NCBI GenBank assembly: GCA_905204225.1
Contig: CAJKZK010000020.1
Coordinates: 1 to 19,430 of the forward strand
Reading direction: 5' to 3'
Source of the DNA: an uncultured Bacillota bacterium
GTDB lineage: Bacteria > Bacillota_I > Bacilli_A > RFN20 > CAG-449
DNA length: 19,430 nucleotides
This document shows, piece after piece, positions 8,089 to 15,235 of this stretch (positions are counted from its first letter, which is position 1; every line of letters begins with the position of its first letter). Both the position numbers and the translations under genes were made by a program. The notes under the pieces are model-generated. The model did not search any database. It worked only from the letters and a program-made list of their open reading frames with translations, and was not told where the DNA came from.

Positions 8089-8376
8089 TTAATCATTATT
8101 TTCATTTTGTTTATTATTTTTTGTTTTTAAAATAAATAAAACAAAAGTAACAATCATAAGCGTTGTAGAGATAACACATACAACAAATAACAAAGTTTGC
8201 CACCAATTTTCAAATAACGTTATAGTTTTATTTGTTTGAGCTGCAATTCCAGATAAAATAACATAAGAAATTACAGTACCAATTAATGAAAAAAATGCAA
8301 TAATACCATTAGATCCACAGATGATTCCAAAAGGTAATTTTTTCATTAATTCTTTATAATTAAAATTGTGTTTCAC
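8089..8376 (-). CDS. 95-aa two-helix membrane protein upstream of GH3
   Basis: Start chosen at GTG 8376-8374 because AAAGGAGG sits 5 nt upstream; an in-frame ATG at 8445 would start inside the promoter. Residues 15-45 and 60-84 are hydrophobic, separated by a short loop ending FENWWQ, with Lys/Asn-rich ends (KTKNNKQNENND), so both ends are predicted in the cytoplasm. The second helix with its WW lead and basic tail resembles the membrane segment after the GH3 barrel (TPWWES, then helix, then KCKKKK), so it may pair with the enzyme or derive from a GH3 tail. Its TAA is in the same frame as the GH3 gene, 15 codons before the GH3 ATG. It is the first gene of the GH3 transcript. I do not recognise a family. 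Confidence 0.6.
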   Translation of the reverse strand: MKHNFNYKELMKKLPFGIICGSNGIIAFFSLIGTVISYVILSGIAAQTNKTITLFENWWQTLLFVVCVISTTLMIVTFVLFILKTKNNKQNENND

Positions 8377-8416
8377 ATTTGCCTCCTTTACAAAAATTTT
8401 AATTTTTGATAATGAA

Positions 8417-8445
8417 AAATTACTTTGTAAAGCGCTTTTAGTCAA
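8417..8445 (-). promoter_or_regulatory. Promoter of the GH3 operon
   Basis: On the minus strand TTGACT (8445-8440) is followed, 17 nt later, by TAATTT (8422-8417). The -35 box is good and the -10 box poor. It would give a leader of about 35 nt ending in AAAGGAGG before the GTG of the 95-aa gene. The weak -10 fits a promoter that needs an activator. Confidence 0.5.
8429..8438. promoter_or_regulatory. LacI/CcpA-type operator AAAGCGCTTT
   Basis: A perfect 10-bp palindrome with central CG lies between the -35 and -10 boxes. The wider sequence TGTAAAGCGCTTTTAG resembles LacI/GalR-family operators and partly the CcpA cre consensus (TGWAANCGNTTWCA), with mismatches at one outer edge. Its position would block RNA polymerase, as expected for sugar-responsive repression. 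No LacI-family gene is in the window. Confidence 0.55.
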
Positions 8446-8446
8446 T

Positions 8447-8473
8447 ATTAAATACTCATGTGGTATATTTAAT
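8447..8473. promoter_or_regulatory. Inverted repeat just upstream of GH3 promoter
   Basis: ATTAAATA (8447-8454) and TATTTAAT (8466-8473) form 8-bp arms around an 11-nt spacer, ending one base before the -35 box. This is where an activator would bind, and the adjacent regulator genes make that plausible. There is no T-run, so it is not a clear terminator for the kinase gene. The arms are pure A/T and could be chance. Confidence 0.3.
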
Positions 8474-8479
8474 TTCTTA

Positions 8480-9814
8480 TTATGCAGTTTTGTTTAAAAA
8501 TAAAATATTTAGATTAAAAATGTTATCATTTATAGCAATAGATAAATTTCCATGATATTTTTCAACCATATATGAAATACTTTTCATTCCAAATCCATGA
8601 TAATTTTTATCAACATTATCAGTAATAGGAAGCCCATCTTTATCAAGATTTATTTTGCCTTTAAACGAATTTTTTATATTAATAGAAATAAAATCTTTTT
8701 CTTTATTAATTTTAAGATTTATAAATCTTTCATCAATGTTATCCATTTTTAATGTTGCATTTAAAGCATTATCCATAATATTTCCAAACAAAGAAAATAT
8801 ATCAGTTTCATTAATAAAAGAAATTAAAGTTCCATCAATTACACAAGTAAATTTAACATTTTTTTCATTACAAATAAAAGCTTTTTCAGTTAATATAACA
8901 TCTAATGCTTCATTACCTGTTTTAAGTGAACTATCGTAAATTGTTATAGATTTATCAATACTTTCTATTTCTTCATTAGAAAAATTTTTACCATTTGTTA
9001 ATAACCTAATTTTATGTTTCATATCATGACATTTAATATTAATTAAATCTATATTTTCTTGTAATAACTGATAATGTTGTTTTTCTTGTATCCACATCAT
9101 TTGTAAAATATCAAGTTCTCTTTTTGTTTCTTTAGTGGTTAATTGATTAAATTGACATACAAGCAATAAAATACAACATAATCCATTTGTAATAAAATTA
9201 ATCACCATCCCTATAAAATCTTTAGACATATAATGAATAGTCATTGAGCCAATAATAATATTACAAAAAGCTCCTGCAAAAATTAAACCTAATAAAATTA
9301 AATTATTGATTTTTAAATCAATTCCTTTTTTTATTCTTTTAGCAAATAATAAATATATTACCCAATAAGAAATAAAATAACATATTAAATATAAAGTTAT
9401 AGAGAAAATCGTTCTTTTATCAAAACTAGAAAAATCAATAATTGAATTACTATACATGCCAAGTAATGGACTTATTCCTTGTTCTACTAAACAAAGCATT
9501 AAATTAGTGATTTCATAAGCAAAATGTTGAGTGGTATAACCAGCCATACAACAAAATAAAATATTAAAGAAACTTTCTTCATAACATAACCAAACAAGAA
9601 AAAGTGAAAACCAAAATAAAACAAAAAATTCAACACTATTTAAAATGAAATTATCAGTTGATAATGGAATAAAAGAAATACCAAATAATACAACTAAGCC
9701 TAAAATTAATCTTAAATAAAATTTGTTTCTTTTTCTTAAGTTATGTGAAAACAAATATTCAGCAATTAAAAGTTCAATAATAAAAATTATTTTATAAAAA
9801 GATATATATGACAT
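8480..9814 (-). CDS. AgrC-like GHKL sensor histidine kinase
   Basis: A 444-aa sensor kinase. Residues 1-225 contain about six hydrophobic helices, as in AgrC-type receptors. A helical linker follows, with KCHDMKHK carrying the phospho-accepting His263 (the family form is RHD-x-x-N/H). The ATPase domain has the N box GNIMDNALNA (Asn345, Asn349) and the G box HGFGMKSI (406-413); this is the HPK10/GHKL type, lacking the longer HATPase loops. The ATG overlaps the regulator's stop (TAATG), so the pair is translationally coupled. It would autophosphorylate and pass phosphate to Asp56 of the upstream-encoded regulator. Its ligand is unknown: AgrC relatives sense cyclic peptides, but no agrB or agrD is nearby. 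The next genes downstream are the GH3 operon, its possible target. Confidence 0.85.
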   Translation of the reverse strand: MSYISFYKIIFIIELLIAEYLFSHNLRKRNKFYLRLILGLVVLFGISFIPLSTDNFILNSVEFFVLFWFSLFLVWLCYEESFFNILFCCMAGYTTQHFAYEITNLMLCLVEQGISPLLGMYSNSIIDFSSFDKRTIFSITLYLICYFISYWVIYLLFAKRIKKGIDLKINNLILLGLIFAGAFCNIIIGSMTIHYMSKDFIGMVINFITNGLCCILLLVCQFNQLTTKETKRELDILQMMWIQEKQHYQLLQENIDLINIKCHDMKHKIRLLTNGKNFSNEEIESIDKSITIYDSSLKTGNEALDVILTEKAFICNEKNVKFTCVIDGTLISFINETDIFSLFGNIMDNALNATLKMDNIDERFINLKINKEKDFISINIKNSFKGKINLDKDGLPITDNVDKNYHGFGMKSISYMVEKYHGNLSIAINDNIFNLNILFLNKTA

Positions 9815-10527
9815 TATTTACCTCTTCCATACATAGCAATATAATCATTTAAATCTTTTAAAAATGATTTTCTTTTTGTTCTTGAAATCGGTAAATATTT
9901 ATCTTCTACTATCACATCTTGATTTACTACACTAGTAACATAAATTAAATTTACAAAATAACATCTATTACACATAGAAAATGGTTCATCTTTTAATATC
10001 TCTTGAAGATGTAATAAGGTTCCTGTACTTTTATATTCACCATCCAAAGTATGATAAATTAAGATATGTTGGATTATTTCAACATATAATATTCTTGTAG
10101 AATTAATCTTTACTTTTCCATTTTTATTAGAAATCCATAATTCTTTTCCTTGATTTTTTTCTATTAATTTTAAAATATCAGTAAATCTTAATTTAAAAGC
10201 ATTATATGAAATTGGTTTAATAACAAAATCAAACGCTCTAACTGAATAACCTTTAATAGCCATTTGTAACATATTAGTTACAAAAACAATAATTACATTA
10301 TCGTCTTTTTCTCTAATTTTTTCTGCTATAGTCATTCCATCAACTCCAGGAAGCATAATATCTAAAAATAAAATATCAGTTCCTGTATAATTATTTAAAA
10401 ACACATTACCATCATTATAATGATTAATTATAAAATGTTTATGATATTCTTCACCATATTGATTAATACAATTTTTTAAAGCATTGGCATCATCTATATT
10501 GTCTTCAACTACAATTACATTAATCAT
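9814..10527 (-). CDS. LytTR-type response regulator (AgrA/LytR family)
   Basis: A 237-aa transcription regulator. The receiver domain (1-125) shows acidic VVEDN at the N-terminus, LFLDIMLPG with phospho-acceptor Asp56, and the switch residues Thr84 (VFVTN) and Lys104 (FVIKPIS). A LytTR DNA-binding domain (about 135-235) follows, with CNRCYFVNLIYV and LPISRTKRKSF typical of the family. ATG 10527 is preferred because the receiver fold starts there; a TTG at 10551 is the only longer option. AAAGGA lies 13 nt upstream, a long spacing, so translation may be modest. LytTR regulators bind paired short repeats upstream of weak promoters, which suits the weak -10 box of the GH3 operon promoter, but a clear LytTR site was not found. 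Confidence 0.85.
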   Translation of the reverse strand: MINVIVVEDNIDDANALKNCINQYGEEYHKHFIINHYNDGNVFLNNYTGTDILFLDIMLPGVDGMTIAEKIREKDDNVIIVFVTNMLQMAIKGYSVRAFDFVIKPISYNAFKLRFTDILKLIEKNQGKELWISNKNGKVKINSTRILYVEIIQHILIYHTLDGEYKSTGTLLHLQEILKDEPFSMCNRCYFVNLIYVTSVVNQDVIVEDKYLPISRTKRKSFLKDLNDYIAMYGRGK

Positions 10528-10555
10528 TACTTTTAAAATTTCCTTTATCAAATTG

Positions 10556-10585
10556 ATTATACATTTATAAAAGGAGTTTTGTCAA
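10556..10585 (-). promoter_or_regulatory. Consensus promoter of the two-component system
   Basis: The minus strand reads TTGACA (10585-10580), 18 nt, then TATAAT (10561-10556): both boxes match the vegetative sigma consensus perfectly. The start would lie about 20-25 nt before the regulator ATG. The sensor pair is therefore probably expressed constitutively. Confidence 0.85.
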
Positions 10586-10599
10586 ATTATGTTCTAAAT

Positions 10600-10629
10600 A
10601 AAAAAATGAGAAATTTAGTTCTCATTTTT
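10600..10629. terminator. Terminator after ffh
   Basis: TGAGAA (10607-10612) pairs with TTCTCA (10619-10624). On the minus strand the hairpin is followed by seven T, and the ffh stop sits at its 5' side. It is nearly identical to the hairpin after trmD (886-920). Confidence 0.8.
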
Positions 10630-11956
10630 ATTTCATATTTGGAAATTTTCCACTTTTCATCATTTGAGGCATTTGTTTCATCATTTTTTTCATTTCCTCA
10701 AATTGATTTAATAATCGATTAATATCAGCTGATGTTGTTCCACTTCCACTTGCAATTCTTAATTTACGAGAATTTCTTAATATTTCTGGATGGCTTCTTT
10801 CTTCTGGTGTCATAGAACAAATAATTGCTTTTGTTTTTTTAATTTGTTTTTGAGCTTTTTGTTGATCTTCATCAGATATTTTTGGCATACCAGGAATTAA
10901 TTTAAGAATTTTAGACATTGATATTTTATTAAATTGTTCCATTTGAGCAAGCATATCATTTAAATCAAATGTTCCAGACATCATTTTATTAGCAGCTTTT
11001 TTAGCTTGTTTTTCATCAATTTCTTCACTAACTGTTTCAACTAAAGAAACAACATCACCCATTCCTAAAATTCTATCAGCCATTCTATCTGGATGGAAAA
11101 CTTCTAAATCTTCTAATTTTTCACCAACACCAATATATTTAATTGGAACACCTGTTAAATGTTTAATTGATAAAGCTGCTCCACCACGAGAATCACCATC
11201 AAGCTTAGACATAACCATACCAGTTAATTTTAATTTATCATTAAATGCTTGAGCAACATTAACTGCTTCTTGACCTGCCATAGCGTCAACTAATAATAAT
11301 ATCTCATTAGGATGAACTTCTTTTTCGATATTAACTAATTCATTCATTAATTTTTCATCGATTTGAAGACGACCTGCTGTATCAATAATAACTACATCAT
11401 AATGTTCTTCATTAGCTTTTTTAACCGCTCTTTTTGATATTTCTACTGGATCAACTTTATCACCTAAAGTAAATACATCAACATCAATTTGTTTTCCAAT
11501 TGTACATAATTGATCAATAGCCGCAGGACGATAAACGTCTCCTGCTACTAATAAAACTTTTTTAGCAAATTTCCTTTTTAATAATCTAGCAAGCTTACCA
11601 GAAGTAGTAGTTTTACCAGAGCCTTGTAAACCACACATCATAATAATAGTTGGTTTTCCTTGAGGAGCAAAAATTAAATCACATTGATCTGCACCTAAAA
11701 GCTGTTCAATTTCATCGTGAACAATTTTTACTAACATTTGGCCTGGACTAACTTTATTAAATACTTTTTGTCCTATTGCTTTTTCTTTAACTGATGCAGT
11801 AAATTCTTTAACAACTTTAAAATTAACATCAGCTTCTAACAAAGCTATTCTAATTTCTTTTAGCATATCATTCATATTTGCTTCAGTAAGATATGCTTGA
11901 CCACTTATTTTTTTAATAATACCAGTTAAACGATCTGATAATGATTCAAAAGCCAT
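10628..11956 (-). CDS. ffh: Signal recognition particle protein Ffh (SRP54)
   Basis: This 442-aa GTPase binds SRP RNA and nascent signal sequences and delivers ribosomes to FtsY at the membrane. The N domain (1-95) is followed by the G domain: P-loop GLQGSGKTTT (109-118), DTAGR (192-196) and SKLDG (250-254). The Met-rich M domain (about 325-435) includes the RNA-binding helix SRKLRIASGSG (396-406) and clusters of Met in the final 25 residues. Length is usual. AAGGAGG lies 8 nt before the ATG, which overlaps the ylxM stop (TAATG). The usual followers rpsP, rimM and trmD are absent; a terminator ends the transcript here. Confidence 0.97.
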   Translation of the reverse strand: MAFESLSDRLTGIIKKISGQAYLTEANMNDMLKEIRIALLEADVNFKVVKEFTASVKEKAIGQKVFNKVSPGQMLVKIVHDEIEQLLGADQCDLIFAPQGKPTIIMMCGLQGSGKTTTSGKLARLLKRKFAKKVLLVAGDVYRPAAIDQLCTIGKQIDVDVFTLGDKVDPVEISKRAVKKANEEHYDVVIIDTAGRLQIDEKLMNELVNIEKEVHPNEILLLVDAMAGQEAVNVAQAFNDKLKLTGMVMSKLDGDSRGGAALSIKHLTGVPIKYIGVGEKLEDLEVFHPDRMADRILGMGDVVSLVETVSEEIDEKQAKKAANKMMSGTFDLNDMLAQMEQFNKISMSKILKLIPGMPKISDEDQQKAQKQIKKTKAIICSMTPEERSHPEILRNSRKLRIASGSGTTSADINRLLNQFEEMKKMMKQMPQMMKSGKFPNMK

Positions 11957-12279
11957 TATTCGTCCTCCTTAAATATATTTAATACTCTTTTATAATCTTC
12001 TTTAGAAATTTCTTTTTCTAATAAAGATAATCTTTTATGTAAATTATTTTTTTTGCTAAGTAAATGTAATTTATCTTCAAAAAAAGATAAACTTTCTATT
12101 CCTTTTTTTAACGCATCATGAACAGCATTTCTTGAAACATTTTCTTGCTCAGCAATTTCAGTCAAAGACAAATCCATATTGTAATATAGCTTTATCATTT
12201 TTTGCTGAGTTTTTGAAAGCAATTCACCATAAATATCAAATAATTCATTAACTAAAATATTTTTTTCAATTTCATCCAT
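11956..12279 (-). CDS. ylxM: YlxM/p13-like HTH protein, SRP operon
   Basis: A 107-aa protein with a sigma-70 region 4-like helix-turn-helix: LSKTQQKMIKLYYNMDLSLTEIAE, then VSRNAVHDALKK, then a charged coiled helix. YlxM is found directly before ffh across Bacillota and in streptococci stimulates the SRP GTPases; it may also bind nucleic acid. The start ATG is one base after the stop of the upstream membrane protein, and the end overlaps ffh, so it is co-translated with the SRP genes. Length and position fit the family. Confidence 0.92.
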   Translation of the reverse strand: MDEIEKNILVNELFDIYGELLSKTQQKMIKLYYNMDLSLTEIAEQENVSRNAVHDALKKGIESLSFFEDKLHLLSKKNNLHKRLSLLEKEISKEDYKRVLNIFKEDE

Positions 12280-12280
12280 C

Positions 12281-12529
12281 TTAAATAATCCAAAATAATA
12301 AAGAAACTACCATTAATATAACAAAATAAATTGCTAATGTCTTATGGAATTCAGGATTTCTTATTTTTTCTCTACCTCTAAAATCTAATAAAGAGAAAAC
12401 TATTGCTAAAATTAAATCAAAAACTATATAATACCAAATACCAGTTATTCCAAAATAAATTAAAACATATTGCAAAATAATTTGAAAAGCTAATAATAAT
12501 ACTAAATAAATAATAGAACTAGTTCTCAT
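12281..12529 (-). CDS. Small three-helix membrane protein between ftsY and ylxM
   Basis: Hydrophobic segments at about residues 6-27, 31-48 and 63-82, with one basic cytoplasmic-type loop (RGREKIRNPEFHK) between helices 2 and 3. ATG 12529 is preferred because AGGTGA lies 5 nt upstream; ATG 12535 or GTG 12538 would add two or three residues. The start lies inside the end of ftsY and the stop is one base before ylxM, so it is fully embedded in the SRP operon. In Bacillus subtilis ftsY is followed directly by ylxM. I recognise no family. The setting suggests a role in or near membrane insertion, but that is inference. Confidence 0.7.
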   Translation of the reverse strand: MRTSSIIYLVLLLAFQIILQYVLIYFGITGIWYYIVFDLILAIVFSLLDFRGREKIRNPEFHKTLAIYFVILMVVSLLFWII

Positions 12530-13505
12530 TTTCATCACCTAAACAAAGTCCATATAAATATTGATCTAAATCAAATTCTTCTAAATCTTCCATTTTTTCA
12601 CCCAAACCAATAAATCTTACAGGAACTCCTAATTCATCTCTTATTGCTAAAATAATACCACCTTTAGAAGTGCCGTCCATTTTAGTAATAACAACACCTG
12701 TTAAATCAGTACATTCTTTAAATGCTTTAGCTTGAATAACTCCATTTTGCCCAGTATTTGCATCAATAATTAAAAATATTTCATGTGGACCAGTTGGAAT
12801 TTCTTTTTGAATGACTCTTTTCATTTTAGATAATTCATTCATTAAATTAGTTTTATTTTGTAATCTTCCTGCTGTATCACAAATTACTAAATCAACATGA
12901 TCTTCTTTTGCTTTTTTTATTCCATCATAACAAACAGAAGCTGGATCTTGATTTTCTTTACCTGTAACTATTTCACATTTTAATCTTTCAGCCCAAACTT
13001 TTAATTGTTCAGTAGCACCCGCTCTAAAAGTATCTCCTGCAACAAGTAAAACTTTTTTTCCTTGTCTTTGATATCTATAAGCAAGTTTAGCTATAGTAGT
13101 AGTTTTACCCACACCATTAACACCAACTACAAGTAAAACAGTAGGTCCATCTTTTTGAAAATTAATTTCATTAACAATATCTGAACCTTGTTGAGCATAA
13201 GAAACAAACATTTTATCCACTAATAATTCATTGATTTGATTTGGATCAGTAATTCCTTGTTCCATTGTTTCTTTTTTAGTAGCATCAACAATTTCTAAAG
13301 TTAGATTTACTCCAACATCAGCTTCAATTAATATTTGTTCTAATTCTTCAAAATATTCTTCATTTACTTTTTGATATCTACTTGTTAAAGCTTTTAATTT
13401 TGATGAAAAATTTTTCCTTGACTTATCTAAACCTGTAACATATTTTTCTTTTTGAGCAGTTGATTTACCTGCAATTTTTTCTTTTAAAAATTTAAATAAT
13501 CCCAT
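12519..13505 (-). CDS. ftsY: SRP receptor FtsY
   Basis: This 328-aa GTPase docks the Ffh-ribosome complex at the membrane. The NG domain is complete: N-domain helices (about 25-110), P-loop GVNGVGKTTT (128-137), DTFRAGA (158-164), DTAGR (210-214), TKMDGTSKGG (274-283) and the closing GLGEKMEDLEEFD. The family's long acidic A domain is missing; only about 20 basic residues (MGLFKFLKEKIAGK) precede the N domain, the common short Gram-positive form, probably with an amphipathic membrane helix at the start. The ATG comes one base after the rnc stop, and the last codons overlap the next gene. smc, which normally lies between rnc and ftsY, is absent. Confidence 0.97.
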   Translation of the reverse strand: MGLFKFLKEKIAGKSTAQKEKYVTGLDKSRKNFSSKLKALTSRYQKVNEEYFEELEQILIEADVGVNLTLEIVDATKKETMEQGITDPNQINELLVDKMFVSYAQQGSDIVNEINFQKDGPTVLLVVGVNGVGKTTTIAKLAYRYQRQGKKVLLVAGDTFRAGATEQLKVWAERLKCEIVTGKENQDPASVCYDGIKKAKEDHVDLVICDTAGRLQNKTNLMNELSKMKRVIQKEIPTGPHEIFLIIDANTGQNGVIQAKAFKECTDLTGVVITKMDGTSKGGIILAIRDELGVPVRFIGLGEKMEDLEEFDLDQYLYGLCLGDENEN

Positions 13506-13506
13506 A

Positions 13507-14199
13507 TTAAATACCTGCTTTCTTAGTTAATGCATCTCTAGCAGCATCTTCTTCTGCTAATTTCATGTTTTTTCCAGAACCTTTTCCTAATTTTAAAACT
13601 GATTTATCTAACATAACCATATATACTTCAACATAAAAAGTTTTATCTTGAGCAGGTCCAGTTTCATTAATTACTTCATATTTAATATTGCCACGATAAT
13701 TAGCTTGTAATAATTCTTGTAATTTAGATTTATAATCAGTTAATAAATCAATATCAAAATATTTTATATCATCAATAACAATTTTTGTAATTAATTCTTT
13801 AACAAAATTATAACCTTGATCTAAGTAAGTAGCCCCTATAAAAGATTCAAAAACATCTTCAAGAATTTTTTGATTTGCACCTTCTTTTATTTGACCTTTT
13901 CCTAATTTAATTATTTCTCCAAAGCCTAATTTTTTAGAATAAGAAGCTAATGTTGTAGAACATACTACTTGGGCTCTTAATTTTGTCATTAATCCTTGTG
14001 GCATATTTGGATATAAATTAAAAATTAAATCAGCAACAATTAAATCTAAAACACCATCACCAATAAATTCTATTCTTTCATAATCAACAACACCATTTTT
14101 TACTTCATTAGCGTAAGAAGAATGAGTGAAAGCTTCTTCATAATATTCTATTTTATGAGGCTTAATATCAAAATTATTTAAAACATCAATTAGTTCCAT
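13507..14199 (-). CDS. rnc: Ribonuclease III
   Basis: This 230-aa double-strand-specific endoribonuclease processes rRNA precursors and structured RNAs. The catalytic signature ERIEFIGDGVLDL carries the metal-binding Glu and Asp; the second pair is in EDVFESFIGA. Around residues 155-228 is the double-stranded RNA-binding domain (DYKSKLQELLQ, then FYVEV, and the GSGKNMKLAEEDAA loop-helix). Small departures from consensus are GDG for GDA and Gln for the usual His in the GPxH loop; neither touches the catalytic residues. The start overlaps the plsX end by 14 bases and GAAGG lies 8 nt upstream, so it is coupled to plsX without fabD, fabG or acpP in between. Confidence 0.95.
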   Translation of the reverse strand: MELIDVLNNFDIKPHKIEYYEEAFTHSSYANEVKNGVVDYERIEFIGDGVLDLIVADLIFNLYPNMPQGLMTKLRAQVVCSTTLASYSKKLGFGEIIKLGKGQIKEGANQKILEDVFESFIGATYLDQGYNFVKELITKIVIDDIKYFDIDLLTDYKSKLQELLQANYRGNIKYEVINETGPAQDKTFYVEVYMVMLDKSVLKLGKGSGKNMKLAEEDAARDALTKKAGI

Positions 14200-15178
14200 C
14201 TTTAAAACCTTCTTTTATTTTTTCAACGATATTTGTATTAGCCATATTATATGCTAATTCAAGAGCTTTTTTAAAAGCATAAGTATTAGAATTACCATGA
14301 GCTTTAATAACAACTCCATTAACTCCTAATAAAATTGCTCCTCCAAAAGATTTATAATCCATTTTATGTTTTAATTCGTCAAATCCTTTTTTGGCAAATA
14401 ATCCACCTACTAAAGAAATAAAATTTCTATGAAAAGCATCTTTAATCATTTGAGACATCATTTTTGCTACACCTTCAGTAGCTTTTAAGAAAACATTACC
14501 TGTAAACCCATCTGCTATTAAAACATCTGCTTTTCCACTTAAGCCATCTCTTGCTTCCATATTGCCTTCAAAAGAAGGAAAATTATTAGCTTTTAATAAT
14601 TTAAAAGCTTCTTTAGTCACTGGAGAACCTTTTTTATCTTCTGTTCCATTACTTAACAAATATACTTTTGGTTCTTTAACGTTAAATATATTTTGTGAAT
14701 ATATTCTACCCATTTTTGCAAATTGAAATAATTGAGTAGGTGTATTTTCATTAGAAGCACCTATGTCTAATACAACAACTGGTTTATTTTCTACTTTTGT
14801 AGGAAAAGGAGATATTAAAGCTGCTCTTTCTACATTATCAATTAATTTTAATTTTAAAGTTGCTAAAGATAAAAATCCACCTGTAGATCCTGCTGAAACT
14901 GCTGCATCAAGATTTTCTTCTTTATATAAAGAAAAGACTTTCATCATAGAAGAATCTTTCATTCTCATCACTTGTAAGGCCCCACATTCCATTGGTACAA
15001 CTTCTGTTGTATTGAAAATTTTTATTCTAGGATTAGATTTTAAAGCTTCTAATTCTTTTTCATTTCCACAAGCATATATAACTACATCTTTTTTTTCATT
15101 TAAGAATTCATTTATCGCGGCAACAATAACTTCACTACCATTATCACTACCCATACAATCAACAGCAATTTTTAACAT
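14186..15178 (-). CDS. plsX: Phosphate acyltransferase PlsX
   Basis: PlsX exchanges acyl-ACP and acyl-phosphate; acyl-phosphate then feeds PlsY at the first step of phospholipid synthesis. The 330-aa protein shows family marks throughout: MLKIAVDCMGSDNG at the start, AVSAGSTGGFLS, VLDIGASNEN, and VLIADGFTGNVFLKATEG, ending with the GANGVVIKAHG-like motif GVNGVVIKAHG. AGGAG lies 10 nt before the ATG. An extended -10 promoter lies just upstream, so plsX appears to head the rnc-ftsY-ylxM-ffh transcript. FakA (acyl-phosphate from free fatty acid) is encoded two genes upstream, so both routes to acyl-phosphate are neighbours here. fapR is absent. Confidence 0.96.
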   Translation of the reverse strand: MLKIAVDCMGSDNGSEVIVAAINEFLNEKKDVVIYACGNEKELEALKSNPRIKIFNTTEVVPMECGALQVMRMKDSSMMKVFSLYKEENLDAAVSAGSTGGFLSLATLKLKLIDNVERAALISPFPTKVENKPVVVLDIGASNENTPTQLFQFAKMGRIYSQNIFNVKEPKVYLLSNGTEDKKGSPVTKEAFKLLKANNFPSFEGNMEARDGLSGKADVLIADGFTGNVFLKATEGVAKMMSQMIKDAFHRNFISLVGGLFAKKGFDELKHKMDYKSFGGAILLGVNGVVIKAHGNSNTYAFKKALELAYNMANTNIVEKIKEGFKDGTN

Positions 15179-15199
15179 ATTTTTCAGCTCCTTTTTTTT

Positions 15200-15208
15200 A
15201 TTATATCA
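15200..15208 (-). promoter_or_regulatory. Extended -10 promoter before plsX
   Basis: The minus strand has TGATATAAT (15208-15200), a perfect TGn-TATAAT extended -10 box. No strong -35 box is present (TTATTA at 17 nt). The predicted start is only a few bases before the AGGAG, giving a very short leader. Confidence 0.45.
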
Positions 15209-15235
15209 AAATAGTATATAATTAATAACAATATC

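Noticed and set aside
8089..8445. 118-aa version of the two-helix protein starting at ATG 8445
   Set aside because: That ATG would lie at the -35 box, and its first 23 codons cover the promoter and operator. GTG 8376 has a perfect AAAGGAGG at good spacing.
8655..8939. 94-aa frame on plus
   Set aside because: Antisense to the kinase ATPase domain, with no ribosome site.
8480..10527. A complete agr quorum-sensing locus
   Set aside because: The kinase and regulator are of the agr type, but no AgrB-like protease or AgrD-like precursor is encoded nearby; the 37-aa protein has neither an amphipathic leader nor a Cys/Ser-centred ring motif that I can recognise.
14763..15221. 152-aa frame on plus
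   Set aside because: Antisense to conserved PlsX; no recognisable domain or ribosome site.
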